A DNA stretch of 64,000 bases from Tagaea sp965279565 (GTDB taxonomy: Bacteria > Pseudomonadota > Alphaproteobacteria > CACIAM-22H2), in contig OZ257249.1 of assembly GCA_965279565.1 (NCBI GenBank), positions 868,001 to 932,000 on the forward strand. Direction: 5' to 3'. Both the position numbers and the translations under genes were made by a program. The first letter of the stretch is position 1, and each line of letters begins with the position of its first letter. Positions 25,279-37,582 of the stretch are shown here, piece by piece. The notes under the pieces are model-generated. The model made no database searches and had not been told where the DNA came from. It saw only the letters and a list, made by a program, of their open reading frames with translations.

Positions 25279-26061
25279 ATGGTCACCGACGACGACATCG
25301 CCTTCGCCGGCCGGCTTGCCGACGCGGCCGGGAAGATCGCGCTGAAGTATTTCCGCACGGCCGTTGCCGTCGACGACAAGGCCGACGAATCGCCGGTGAC
25401 GATCGCCGATCGCGGGGCGGAGCAGGCCATGCGCGAGATGATCGCGCGCGAACGCCCCGAGGACGGCATCATCGGCGAGGAGTTCGGCAAGGAACGCGCC
25501 GGATCCTCGCGCGTGTGGGTGCTCGACCCGATCGACGGCACCAAGTCGTTCATCTCCGGCCGGCCGATGTTCGGCACGCTCGTCTCGCTCGCCGTCGACG
25601 GCGTGCCGGAACTGGGCGTGATCGACTGTTCGGCCGTCGGCGAACGCTGGGTCGGCGTCAAGGGCCGCCGGACGACGCACCGGCTGGCCGACGGGACCAC
25701 GAAGGACGTGCGCGTGCGCGCCTGCCCGGAGCTGAAATTCGCGACGCTCTACTGCTCGTCGCCGCTGATGTTCAAGGACCAGTTCCCGGCCTTCGAGCGC
25801 GTGCGCGAGAAGGTCAAGCTGCCGATGTACGGCGGCGACTGCTATGCCTACGGCCTCGTCGCGTCGGGCTTCGCCGATCTCGACATCGAGGCGGGCCTGC
25901 AGGTCTACGACTATGCCGCGGTGGCACCCGTCATCGAAGGTGCCGGCGGCACGATGACCGACTGGCGCGGCCGGCGGCTCGATCTTTCGAGCGACGGACG
26001 CGTGATCGCGGCCGGCGACAAGCGCACGCACGCGGCGGCACTCGGGCTGCTGGCGGGTTAG
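25279..26061 (+). CDS. hisN: Histidinol-phosphatase, inositol-monophosphatase type
   Basis: 260 residues of the Mg-dependent IMPase superfamily. Metal ligands: GIIGEEFG (Glu pair) and VWVLDPIDGTKSFISGRPMFGTL; a final Asp in LQVYDYAAVAPVIEGAGG. The ISGRPMFGT segment is typical of HisN-type histidinol-phosphatases in actinobacteria and alphaproteobacteria, which lack a HisB phosphatase. Other IMPase substrates remain possible. It starts one base after hbd. Its TAG overlaps the TAA of the convergent lipoprotein gene within TTAG (26058-26061). Confidence 0.85.
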   Translation: MVTDDDIAFAGRLADAAGKIALKYFRTAVAVDDKADESPVTIADRGAEQAMREMIARERPEDGIIGEEFGKERAGSSRVWVLDPIDGTKSFISGRPMFGTLVSLAVDGVPELGVIDCSAVGERWVGVKGRRTTHRLADGTTKDVRVRACPELKFATLYCSSPLMFKDQFPAFERVREKVKLPMYGGDCYAYGLVASGFADLDIEAGLQVYDYAAVAPVIEGAGGTMTDWRGRRLDLSSDGRVIAAGDKRTHAAALGLLAG

Positions 26062-26756
26062 TTGACTGAGCGTCGAGGCGGCGTTTCGGTTTGGGCGTCA
26101 GCGCCGCGCGACCGGTTGATTGCGCCGCCGTCGAATACGATGTTGCCGACGAAGTCCAACATCGTGAGTTCGAGGCCGACGGCCGCGGTACTAGCGTTCG
26201 TGATGCACCTGTAACCACGGGCATATGATTGGTAGAACTCAACCGGATATGATGTCGGCGTCAGACGAAGTGTTCTCCGGCCGTCCTCCGGGAAGGCAAA
26301 GAATCCGAAGCAAGTCGAGTCGGGGCTACGCCAGACCGCATAGTCGATCCGTTTGTCAGTCAGTTTCAGGGTTTTCGGTGGGACCGTTTCAGCACGAGCC
26401 CCTGACGTCGGAAGTCTCGGAAGGTCAGCATTATAAACATGCCGCAAGTTCGTAGATGCCGAATTGGCTGTCGGTACGATCACGTGCGACTCGAACAGAA
26501 GCAAGCCGCGATCCAGAATGACGGCGGTTTGGAATGTGTTGCCGTTGTGACGGTTTCTCCACGGCCCGACAACCAACGACGTGTCGCCGGCAACGCTGAC
26601 AAACGCCAGATTCGAGGGCACTACTTTCCACTCGCCGTACTCGCCGATCGACGCCGGATCCAGCGCCCGGAATGGACCTGACGCCCCGCAAGAGGCGAGC
26701 ATGGTTGCGGCACACACCACAAGCAGGCGGTCAAGCATGCCGCGCTTTTTATTCAT
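26058..26756 (-). CDS. Putative lipoprotein of unknown function
   Basis: 232 residues. I start at the ATG at 26756 (MNKKRGMLDRLLVV), giving a lipoprotein signal peptide that ends in the lipobox LASC (Cys near residue 22). The mature part has no domain I recognise; blocks include GPWRNRHNGNTFQTAVILD and RSPDSTCFGFFAFPEDGRR. The DNA is noticeably less GC-rich than its neighbours (for example 26760-26830 and 26400-26540), which hints at recent acquisition. It is convergent with hisN, sharing stop-codon bases. Confidence 0.7.
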   Translation of the reverse strand: MNKKRGMLDRLLVVCAATMLASCGASGPFRALDPASIGEYGEWKVVPSNLAFVSVAGDTSLVVGPWRNRHNGNTFQTAVILDRGLLLFESHVIVPTANSASTNLRHVYNADLPRLPTSGARAETVPPKTLKLTDKRIDYAVWRSPDSTCFGFFAFPEDGRRTLRLTPTSYPVEFYQSYARGYRCITNASTAAVGLELTMLDFVGNIVFDGGAINRSRGADAQTETPPRRSVN

Positions 26757-26846
26757 GTCTCTGCTCGCGTCGATCCCATATGCAATTATAGGATACATCC
26801 GCGCTCATATTTCAAGTAGGATCCTGTTGTCTCCGGATCCCGCCCC

Positions 26847-27614
26847 TCAGACCCAGCCGCCGTCCACGATCAGCGACTGGTTCGTGATCGCCCCGGCCTC
26901 GTCCGAGGCCAGGAACAGCACCGTGCGCGCGACGTCGTCGGGGACGAGCTTGCGCTTCAGACACTGGCGTTCGCCGATCAGCTTCTCGCCTTCCGGCGTC
27001 AGCCACTTCTCGACCTGGCGCTCGGTCATGATCCAGCCGGGCACCACGCAGTTGACGCGGATATTGTCCGGCCCGAACTCGCGCGCGAGCACGCGCGTGA
27101 GGCCGTGCGCCGCCGATTTCGCGGTCGCATAGGCCGACAGGTCGGCCGAACCCGTCATCCACGACACCGAGCCGAAATTGACGATCGCCCCGCCGCCGGC
27201 CGCGCGCATGTCGGGGATGGCCGCCTGGGCGGCGAAATAGGCGTGCTTCAGGTTCACCGCGACGCGGTCGTCCCAGTATTCGGGCGTAACCGACAGGAAG
27301 TCGTGCCGGTCGTCGTGGGCGGCGTTGTTGACGAGCACCGTGATCGGCCCGAACTTCGCGCGCACGGCGGCCATCGCGGCGCGCAGGGCGGCGATGTCGC
27401 GCAGGTCGCATTCCTCGAACAGGACCGTCTGGCCGCGCGCCGCGATCTCGGCCGCGAGCGCTTTCGACGGGCCGGGCTGGATGTCGCAGAAGCCGACCTT
27501 GGCCCCTTGGGCAGCGAAGGCGGCGACGGTCGCCGCACCGATGCCCCCGCCCCCGCCGGTGACGAAGACGGTCCGGCCGGCGAGACTTGGATAGTTTGCG
27601 TGCTTCTGGCTCAT
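26847..27614 (-). CDS. Short-chain dehydrogenase/reductase (SDR)
   Basis: 255 residues, classical SDR. The NAD(P) loop is TVFVTGGGGGIGAATVAAFA (residues 14-33), the NNAA motif is in VLVNNAAHDD, and the catalytic Ser, Tyr and Lys are in NFGSVSW and LSAYATAKSA. The Asp in CDIQP after beta-2 favours NAD(H). The C-terminal ITNQSLIVDGGWV is typical of sugar or polyol dehydrogenases. The substrate is unknown. It is divergent from yejA with 127 bases between. Confidence 0.93.
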   Translation of the reverse strand: MSQKHANYPSLAGRTVFVTGGGGGIGAATVAAFAAQGAKVGFCDIQPGPSKALAAEIAARGQTVLFEECDLRDIAALRAAMAAVRAKFGPITVLVNNAAHDDRHDFLSVTPEYWDDRVAVNLKHAYFAAQAAIPDMRAAGGGAIVNFGSVSWMTGSADLSAYATAKSAAHGLTRVLAREFGPDNIRVNCVVPGWIMTERQVEKWLTPEGEKLIGERQCLKRKLVPDDVARTVLFLASDEAGAITNQSLIVDGGWV

Positions 27615-27741
27615 TTCGGGTCGAATCCTCCGTCCCCGGACCGTCGCATGGGCGGGCCCGGACTGGCAATTCGGCCCTTTTCTTCCCGGGCGTTCGCGCC
27701 ATGATAGAAGGGACGTCCCGCGCATCCGAGGGAGCCACGCC

Positions 27742-29583
27742 TTGACCGTCCGCCTGCCCCTGCTTGCCGCCGCCTTGGGCCTGTCGCTGGCCCTGCCCGC
27801 CGCCGCCCAGACCCTGTCGCCGGGTACAGGCCCCAGGCACGCGATCGCCATGCACGGCGACATCAAGTATCCCGCCGGCTTCGCGAATTTCGACCACGTC
27901 AACCCGGCAGCCCCCAAGGGCGGCGACGTGCGCCAGCACGCGATCGGCACGTTCGACAACTTCAATCCGTGGATCATCCGCGGCGTGGCATCCGGCGTGG
28001 TCGGCCTGACGGTCGAGACGCTGATGGTCGGCTCCGACGACGAGCCCTTCACGATGTACTGCCTGGTCTGCGAGACGGTCGAGACCCCGGCCGACCGCTC
28101 GTGGGTCGAGTTCTCGTTGCGCGCGGGCGCAAGGTTCCACGACGGCAGCGCCATGGAACCCGAGGACGTGATCTGGACCTTCGAGACGCTGAAGGCGAAG
28201 GGCCGCCCGTTCTACCGCGCCTACTACGCCGACGTGACGAAGGTGGAGAAGACCGGCCCGCGCAAGGTGCGCTTCGTCTTCGGCAGCGGCGAGAACCGCG
28301 AGCTTCCGCTGATCGTCGGGCAGGTACCGGTCCTTTCGCGCAAATGGTGGGAGGGCAAGGAATTCGACCGCCCGCTTGCGGAAGCGCCGCTCGGCTCGGG
28401 CCCCTACCGCATCGAAAGCTTCGAGATGGGCCGCACCGTGACGCTGCGCCGCGTGGCCGACCACTGGGCGCGCGACCTCGGCACCAACCGCGGCCGCTTC
28501 AATTTCGACGTGCTGCGCTACGAGTGGTTCCGCGACCCGACCATCGCGCAGGAAGCCTTCCTTGCCGGCAACTACGACCTGCGCGCCGAGAACACGGCGC
28601 GCATCTGGGCGCAGGGCTACGACACGCCGGCCTTCCGCGACGGCCTGTTCCGCAAGATCGAGATTCCCGAGCAGCGCGTCGCCGGCATGCAGGCGCTGGT
28701 CATGAACGCGCGGCGCAAGCCCTTCGACGACCGGCGCGTGCGTCAGGCGCTGACGCACGCCTTCGATTTCGAATGGTCGAACAAGAACCTGTTCTTCGAC
28801 TCCTACACGCGCACGCGTAGCTTCTTCGACAACTCCGAACTCGCCGCGCGCGGCCTGCCGCAGGGCGAGGAGAAGGCGATCCTCGAGCGCTTCCGCGACA
28901 AGCTGCCGCCCGAGCTTTTCATGGCCGAGTACAATCCGCCGAAGACCGACGGCTCGGGCAACATCCGCGACGGTATTCGCGAGGCCACGCGCCTGCTGCG
29001 CGAGGCGGGCTGGCGCGTTGCCGACCAGAAGCTGGTGGACGCATCGGGGAAGCAGATGGGCTTCGAGATCCTGCTCCACCAGAGCCAGGGTGCGTTCGAG
29101 CGCGTGCTGGGCCCGTTCGTGGCGAACCTGAAGCGGCTGGGCATCGACGCGCGCATCCGCAGCGTCGACGTGGCGCAGTACCAGAACCGGACCGACGATT
29201 TCGACTACGACATGATCGTCGGCGGCTGGGGCCAGTCGGAATCGCCCGGCAACGAGCAGCGCGACTACTGGAGCTCGAACCGCGCCGACCAGAAGGGGTC
29301 GCGCAACAGCATCGGCATCAAGGATCCGGTCGTGGACGAGCTCGTCGAGCTGCTGATCGCGGCCCCCGACCGGGCCAGCCTCGTCCAGCGCACGCGTGCG
29401 CTGGACCGGGCGCTGCAATGGGGCCACTGGGTGATCCCGAACTGGTATCTCGCCGTCGACCGCGTGGCGGCATGGGACCGTTTCGGCTGGCCCGCCAGTG
29501 CCGGCAAAGGCGGCTTCGACTGGTCGACCTGGTGGGTCGATCCGGCGAAGGACGCGGCGCTCCGCGCACGCCGGGGCCGGTAA
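27742..29583 (+). CDS. yejA: Peptide/oligopeptide ABC transporter substrate-binding protein (YejA-like)
   Basis: 613 residues, SBP family 5, with a signal peptide (RLPLLAAALGLSLALPAAAQ). The start is a TTG at 27742, preceded by GAGGGAG (27728-27734) at good spacing; no ATG is usable nearby. YejA hallmarks include HAIAMHGDIKYPAGFANFDH, PAAPKGGDVRQHAIGTFDNFNPW and the C-terminal NEQRDYWSSNRADQKGSRN. It captures oligopeptides (in enterics also microcin C) in the periplasm. It begins the yejABEF operon, with 10 bases before yejB. Confidence 0.93.
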   Translation: MTVRLPLLAAALGLSLALPAAAQTLSPGTGPRHAIAMHGDIKYPAGFANFDHVNPAAPKGGDVRQHAIGTFDNFNPWIIRGVASGVVGLTVETLMVGSDDEPFTMYCLVCETVETPADRSWVEFSLRAGARFHDGSAMEPEDVIWTFETLKAKGRPFYRAYYADVTKVEKTGPRKVRFVFGSGENRELPLIVGQVPVLSRKWWEGKEFDRPLAEAPLGSGPYRIESFEMGRTVTLRRVADHWARDLGTNRGRFNFDVLRYEWFRDPTIAQEAFLAGNYDLRAENTARIWAQGYDTPAFRDGLFRKIEIPEQRVAGMQALVMNARRKPFDDRRVRQALTHAFDFEWSNKNLFFDSYTRTRSFFDNSELAARGLPQGEEKAILERFRDKLPPELFMAEYNPPKTDGSGNIRDGIREATRLLREAGWRVADQKLVDASGKQMGFEILLHQSQGAFERVLGPFVANLKRLGIDARIRSVDVAQYQNRTDDFDYDMIVGGWGQSESPGNEQRDYWSSNRADQKGSRNSIGIKDPVVDELVELLIAAPDRASLVQRTRALDRALQWGHWVIPNWYLAVDRVAAWDRFGWPASAGKGGFDWSTWWVDPAKDAALRARRGR

Positions 29584-29593
29584 CGCAAAACGA

Positions 29594-30685
29594 ATGATCG
29601 GCTACCTCTTCCGACGCCTGCTGCTGATCGTGCCCACGCTGCTGGGCATCATGATCGTCAATTTCGCGATCATCCAGGCCGCACCTGGCGGCCCGATCGA
29701 CGTGGTGCTGGCCGAACTGCGCGGCGTGTCGACGGACCCGACGCTGCGCGTGTCGGGCGGCGGCGGGGCGGAAGTGCAGGCGCGCGAGACGCGCGCGGGC
29801 GCGCAGGGCTATCGTGGGGCGCGCGGCATCGACCCGGCGCTGATCAAGGAGCTGGAGCGCGAGTTCGGCTTCGACAAGCCGCCGGTCGAACGCTTCCTCA
29901 CGATGGTCGGCAAGTACGCGACGTTCGATTTCGGCCGCTCGTTCTTCAAGGACCGGCCCATCGTCGATCTCGTGCTCGAGAAGATGCCGGTCTCGATCTC
30001 GCTTGGCCTGTGGACGACGCTGATCGTCTATCTCGTGTCGATCCCGCTGGGCATCCGAAAGGCCGTGCGCGACGGCTCGCGCTTCGACGTGTGGACGTCG
30101 GGTGCGATCATCGTCGGCTACGCGATCCCGAGCTTCCTGTTCGCGGTCCTGCTGATCGTGCTGTTCGCCGGCGGGCGCTTCTTCGACGTCTTCCCGCTGC
30201 GCGGGCTCGTCTCCGAGGGCTTCGCCGGCATGCCCTGGTGGCGCCAGGCGCTCGACTATGCCTGGCACATGGTCCTTCCCGTGCTGGCGATGACCATCGG
30301 CGGCTTCGCGAGCCTGACGATGCTGACCAAGAACTCGTTCCTCGACGAGATCGGCAAGCAGTACGTGATCACCGCGCGCGCCAAGGGCCTTGCCGAACGG
30401 CGCGTGCTCTACGGCCACGTCTTCCGCAACGCGATGCTGATCGTCATCGCCGGGTTTCCGGCCACGCTCGTGTCGATCTTCTTCACCGGCTCGCTGCTGA
30501 TCGAGATCATCTTCTCGCTCGACGGGATCGGCCTGCTCGGCTTCGAGGCGGCCCTCAACCGCGACTATCCGCTGATGTTCGCCTCGCTCTATTTCTTCAC
30601 GCTGCTCGGCCTCGTCATGAAGATCGTATCGGACGTCGCCTACACGTTCATCGATCCGCGCATCGATTTCGAGCGCCGGCAATGA
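29594..30685 (+). CDS. yejB: ABC transporter permease YejB
   Basis: 363 residues, a DppB-like inner-membrane permease with about six spans. The N-terminus MIGYLFRRLLLIVPTLLGIM is standard. A Yej-type insertion (residues ~40-75, including GGGGAEVQARETRAGAQGY) precedes the core. The EAA loop, GKQYVITARAKGLAERRVLYGH, contacts the ATPase. The last codons overlap yejE by four bases (ATGA). Confidence 0.95.
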   Translation: MIGYLFRRLLLIVPTLLGIMIVNFAIIQAAPGGPIDVVLAELRGVSTDPTLRVSGGGGAEVQARETRAGAQGYRGARGIDPALIKELEREFGFDKPPVERFLTMVGKYATFDFGRSFFKDRPIVDLVLEKMPVSISLGLWTTLIVYLVSIPLGIRKAVRDGSRFDVWTSGAIIVGYAIPSFLFAVLLIVLFAGGRFFDVFPLRGLVSEGFAGMPWWRQALDYAWHMVLPVLAMTIGGFASLTMLTKNSFLDEIGKQYVITARAKGLAERRVLYGHVFRNAMLIVIAGFPATLVSIFFTGSLLIEIIFSLDGIGLLGFEAALNRDYPLMFASLYFFTLLGLVMKIVSDVAYTFIDPRIDFERRQ

Positions 30686-31718
30686 AGCTGGGCGAGCTCA
30701 ACCGCCGGCGCCTCGCCAACTTCCGCGCCAACCGGCGCGGCTGGTGGTCGCTGTGGATCTTCCTGGCGCTGTTTGCGCTTTCGCTGGGCGCCGAGCTCTT
30801 CGCCAACGACCGGCCGGTGCTGGTGCGCTACGACGGCGCCTTCTACCTGCCCTTCGCGAAGGCCTATCCGGAGACCGCGTTCGGCGGCGAGTTCGAGACC
30901 GAGGCCGACTATCGCGACCCGCAGGTCGAATCGCTGATCGCCGCGAAGGGCTGGATCCTGTGGCCGCCGGTGCGCTTCTCGTACCGGACGGTCAATCTCG
31001 ACCTGCCGGTCCCCGCCCCCGCACCGCCGTCGGCCGAGAACTGGCTGGGCACGGACGACCAGGGCCGCGACGTGGTGGCGCGGCTGCTCTACGGCTTCCG
31101 TCTCTCGGTGCTGTTCGGACTGACGCTCACACTGCTGTCCTCGGTCGTCGGCGTGGCTGCCGGTGCCGTGCAGGGCTATTACGGCGGCTGGGTCGATCTG
31201 CTGCTGCAGCGCCTGATCGAGATCTGGGACGGGCTGCCGCAGCTCTACCTGCTGATCATCCTGGCGGCCTTCGTCGAGCCGACCTTCCTGTGGCTGCTCG
31301 GCCTGCTGCTGCTGTTCCAGTGGATGGGCCTTGTCGGCGTCGTGCGCGCCGAATTCCTGCGCGCGCGCAATTTCGACTATGTGCGCGCCGCGCGGGCACT
31401 GGGTGCCTCCGACGCGCTGATCATGTTCCGCCACGTCCTGCCCAACGCGATGGTCGCCACGCTGACCTTCATGCCCTTCATCCTGTCGGGCTCGGTCGTG
31501 GCGCTGACGTCGCTCGACTTCCTCGGCTTCGGTCTGCCCGTCGGCTCGCCGTCGCTGGGCGAGCTGCTGGCGCAGGGCAAGAACAACCTGAACGCCCCGT
31601 GGCTGGCGCTGACCGCCTTCTTCACGCTCGCCATCATGCTGTCGCTGCTGGTATTCGTCGGCGAGGCGGTGCGCGACGCCTTCGATCCCCGCAAGACGTT
31701 CCGAGTCGACATCGACAA

Positions 31719-31722
<4 letters not shown>
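30682..31722 (+). CDS. yejE: ABC transporter permease YejE
   Basis: 346 residues, DppC-like permease. A cytoplasmic Arg-rich start (LNRRRLANFRANRRGWWSLW), one span, then a long periplasmic loop (residues ~40-115, including NWLGTDDQGRDVVARLLYG at its end) is the YejE pattern. The EAA loop is FDYVRAARALGASDALIMFRH. It pairs with YejB to form the channel. It overlaps both neighbours by four bases (ATGA), so the operon is translationally coupled throughout. Confidence 0.95.
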
Positions 31723-33355
<1,633 letters not shown>

Positions 33356-33359
<4 letters not shown>

Positions 33360-34285
33360 AGATGCTGTTCATTTCGTCGACCGATCGCGTCGAACCCTGG
33401 CGCGCGGCCTTCGCCGAACTGGCGCCCGACATCGAGTTCGTCCCCTGGCCCGACGTGCCCGACCCGGCGGCGATCGAGTTCGCGGCCGTGTGGAAATATC
33501 CGCCGGGGACGCTGAAGAAGTTCCCGAACCTGAAGCTCGTCTCGTCGCTGGGTGCGGGCATCGACCATCTGCTCGGCGATCCCGAATTTCCGGCCCATGT
33601 GCCGTTCGTCCGGCTCGTCGATTCCACGCTGACGACCGGGATGGTCGAGTACGCGCTGTGGGCGACGCTGCGCTACCACCGGCAGATGGTCGAGTACGAG
33701 GCGTTCCAGCGCGCGGCCGACTGGCATCCGATGGACGCCCCGCAGACCTCGACCCGGCGGGTGGGCATCGCCGGGATCGGGGCGATCGGCGGGGCGATCG
33801 CCAGCACCATCGCCGGGATCGGCTTCGACGTGGCCGGCTGGTCGCGCGGCGGCCACAAGCTGCCGGGGATCGCGTCCTTCGCCGGGGCGGATGGCTGGCT
33901 GCCCTTCCTCGCGCGGACCGACATTCTGATCTGCGTTCTGCCACTGACCGACGCGACGCGCGGCATCCTCGACGCCAGCGCCTTCGCCGCGATGCCGGCG
34001 GGCAGCTACGTCGTCAACATCGCCCGCGGCGGCCATGTCGTCGACGCCGACCTGCTGGCCGCCCTCGACCGCGGCCATCTGGCGCACGCGACCCTCGACG
34101 TGACGACCCCGGAACCGCTGCCCGCCGGGCACCCCTACTGGGGCCATCCGAAGGTCACGCTGACCCCCCATATCGCAAGCCTGACCGACCCGCGCACGGC
34201 CGCGCCGCAGGTCATCGACAATATCCGCCGGTTCGTCGCCGGCCGGCCGCTGCTCAACCGCGTTGACCGGACCAACGGGTACTGA
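33356..34285 (+). CDS. D-2-hydroxyacid dehydrogenase (glyoxylate/hydroxypyruvate reductase type)
   Basis: About 309 residues, starting at a GTG at 33356 that overlaps the yejF stop (GTGA); the ATG at 33362 is two codons in. The Rossmann loop is VGIAGIGAIGGAIASTIAGI. Catalytic residues: Arg in VNIARGGHVVDADLL, Glu/Asp in LDVTTPEPLP and His in LTPHIASLTDP, the GhrA-type pattern. It would reduce glyoxylate or hydroxypyruvate with NADPH. Coupling to the yej operon may be incidental, or it may process a transported compound. Confidence 0.9.
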
Positions 34286-34305
34286 CACGCTCGGACGGCC
34301 CGGCA

Positions 34306-34334
34306 TTGTACCCGGGCAAAAAGGGGGCTATATC
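34306..34334 (+). promoter_or_regulatory. Candidate sigma-70 promoter for the 34366 gene
   Basis: TTGTAC (34306-34311), 17-base spacer, TATATC (34329-34334). It lies in the 80-base gap after the dehydrogenase and would start transcription near 34341, about 25 bases before the ATG at 34366. Confidence 0.55.
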
Positions 34335-34365
34335 CTCGTCGTAACGGAGAAAATCGACAGTCCTG

Positions 34366-35355
34366 ATGTCTGAGGCCGACGCAAAAGCAGAAGTCCCCAG
34401 CGAACTTCCGCCACCCAAGAAACCCGACAAATCGAAGACGTTTTCCTTCGATCACGCGGTCTTTCAGGTGAAGGGGGCCTATTTCGGATTCGGCAAGGAC
34501 GGCGATTCGGTCTGCCTGCACGTGCCGCTGGGCGACATCATGGCCGCCCTGCCGATCGACGCGGTCAAGATCCAGTTCCAGATCCCCAAGGACAGCGAAG
34601 ACGCCAAGCTTCTCGACATCGCCGAGAAGTCGATGAAGTTCGTCAAGCGCATCCTGCCCGGCGACTGCATCCCGGCCGAAATCCTCGACGGAACGGCATC
34701 CTGGCGGGTCGAGCCGCACCATATCGCGCGCGCCAACGCGCGCATCTCGATGCAGATCATCAGCTGGATGTCGGGCAAGCCGGTCGAGGTCTCGGAAACG
34801 ACCGAGCTCGAGGGACTCGCCAACAATCCCGACACCAAGAAGAAGATCCAGGAAGCCTTCGAGCTGCTGGCCGAGAAGCTCGGCCTCGGGCGCGCCAACA
34901 AGAACCAGATCGTCGAGATGATCGAGCAGCTGGCGCGCGAGACGTCCTACATCGAGGCGCTGCGCGAGCGCTTCCAGAAGATCCAGAAGATCTATGGCGG
35001 CTTCAACGTGCTGTTCGCGGCCTACAAGCGCGAGCGCGGCGTGCAGGACGAGGTCGGCCGTATCCGCATCCTGATGAAGAAGCCGGTCGAGGACATCTCC
35101 GGCATCTTCCTGCAGATCGACGCCAACACGGGCGAGGTCTTCAACGCGCTGAAGCGCCTGCGCGAGACGATCAGCTACATCCGCAGCAAGCGCGACGAAC
35201 TCCACCAGCGCTTCATGCTGTGGGACGAGATCCTGGTCGCATGGGAAGGCGTGGCGCTCGAGCGCGACGGCCGCATGGACAAGCTCGTGCGCATCACCTA
35301 CCGCTTCATCGCGCGCCACTTCCCGCAGGATTCGGAGTGGAGCCTGACGCGCTGA
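34366..35355 (+). CDS. Uncharacterised soluble helical protein
   Basis: 329 residues, charged and soluble, no signal peptide. A Pro/Lys-rich N-terminus (ELPPPKKPDKSKTF) precedes a mixed domain (residues ~28-130, including FDHAVFQVKGAYFGFGKDGD and HVPLGDIMAALPIDAVKIQF). From about residue 145 it is a long helical, coiled-coil-like region (KIQEAFELLAEKLGLGRANK, RFQKIQKIYGGFNVLFAAY, ALKRLRETISYIRSKRDEL). I do not recognise the family. It appears to have its own promoter and no operon partner. A structural or scaffold role is possible, but nothing in the sequence names it. Confidence 0.75.
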   Translation: MSEADAKAEVPSELPPPKKPDKSKTFSFDHAVFQVKGAYFGFGKDGDSVCLHVPLGDIMAALPIDAVKIQFQIPKDSEDAKLLDIAEKSMKFVKRILPGDCIPAEILDGTASWRVEPHHIARANARISMQIISWMSGKPVEVSETTELEGLANNPDTKKKIQEAFELLAEKLGLGRANKNQIVEMIEQLARETSYIEALRERFQKIQKIYGGFNVLFAAYKRERGVQDEVGRIRILMKKPVEDISGIFLQIDANTGEVFNALKRLRETISYIRSKRDELHQRFMLWDEILVAWEGVALERDGRMDKLVRITYRFIARHFPQDSEWSLTR

Positions 35356-35362
35356 GGCGCGT

Positions 35363-35677
35363 TCAGGGCCGATCCAGCGACCGGATATAGGCGACGACTG
35401 CCGCCCGTTCCTCGGCCCAAAGCCGGTAAGTCGGCATGGGCAGGTGCAGGTCCGCCATGAAGTTCGTCAGATACATGTGATCCCGACCCGGTCGCGCGGA
35501 GATCGCGGCGAAGTCCGGTGCCGCCCGCGCGGCACCGTGGCACGAACCGCACCATTCGACGGCGATGGCGCGACCTCGGGCAACTTCGGGCGGCTCTTCG
35601 CGGGGCTGCGTGCACGCACCGGCCGCAGCGGCAAAGGCGAATGCCGCAAGCAGGCGTGCAAAGTGACCGAGCTGCAT
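35363..35677 (-). CDS. Small c-type cytochrome (probable lipoprotein)
   Basis: 104 residues. The signal peptide ends in AAGAC-TQ, a likely lipobox, so the protein is probably membrane-anchored. One haem site, EWCGSCHGAARAAP (CxxCH), and a Met in LHLPMPTYRL as the sixth ligand. The final helix, AAVVAYIRSL, is typical of class I cytochromes c. It would carry electrons in the periplasm. It is divergent from another small cytochrome with 66 bases between. Confidence 0.9.
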   Translation of the reverse strand: MQLGHFARLLAAFAFAAAAGACTQPREEPPEVARGRAIAVEWCGSCHGAARAAPDFAAISARPGRDHMYLTNFMADLHLPMPTYRLWAEERAAVVAYIRSLDRP

Positions 35678-35743
35678 TCACATTCCTCCGTGCGGGACGG
35701 AAGCCTACTCTGACCGGATCCGGATCCATCAGAGGGTAAAACG

Positions 35744-36063
35744 ATGCGCGGAATCGGACCTTTCCTGATCGCCGGGCTGACGGCCCTGGCGGCATCGGCC
35801 GTTGGCGCGCAAACGATCGGCGATGTCGCGCGTGGACGCGAACTGGCCAGGCAATGGTGCTCGAGCTGCCACGTCGTGGCCAACGGCGAAGGCCGCAGCG
35901 CGACCGACGCCGTGCCGACATTCATGTCGGTTGCGGCAAGACCGTCCACGACCGCATTGAGCCTGCGCGTGTTCCTGCAGACGCCGCATCTTCGGATGCC
36001 GGACTTCGTGCTGACGGCGGAGCAGACCGACGACGCGATCGCCTACATCCTGTCGCTGCGCCG

Positions 36064-36067
<4 letters not shown>
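35744..36067 (+). CDS. Small c-type cytochrome (secreted)
   Basis: 107 residues with a cleavable signal (FLIAGLTALAASAVGAQ). Haem site ARQWCSSCHVVANGEG (CxxCH); axial Met in TPHLRMPDFVLT; terminal helix TDDAIAYILSLRR. It resembles its divergent neighbour but has a longer loop after the haem site. A GAGGG precedes the ATG at 35744. Its TAG shares the CTAG at 36064-36067 with the convergent aminopeptidase stop. Confidence 0.9.
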
Positions 36068-37476
<1,409 letters not shown>

Positions 37477-37582
37477 GTCGGCTGGTGTCCTTCGCGGATG
37501 GGCGTTGTGCGGATCGAGCTTGCCCCAATCGGGCAAGACTGGAAAGCTGCCCCTTCCCGAAGGACGTACGGAGGCGCCGGGC

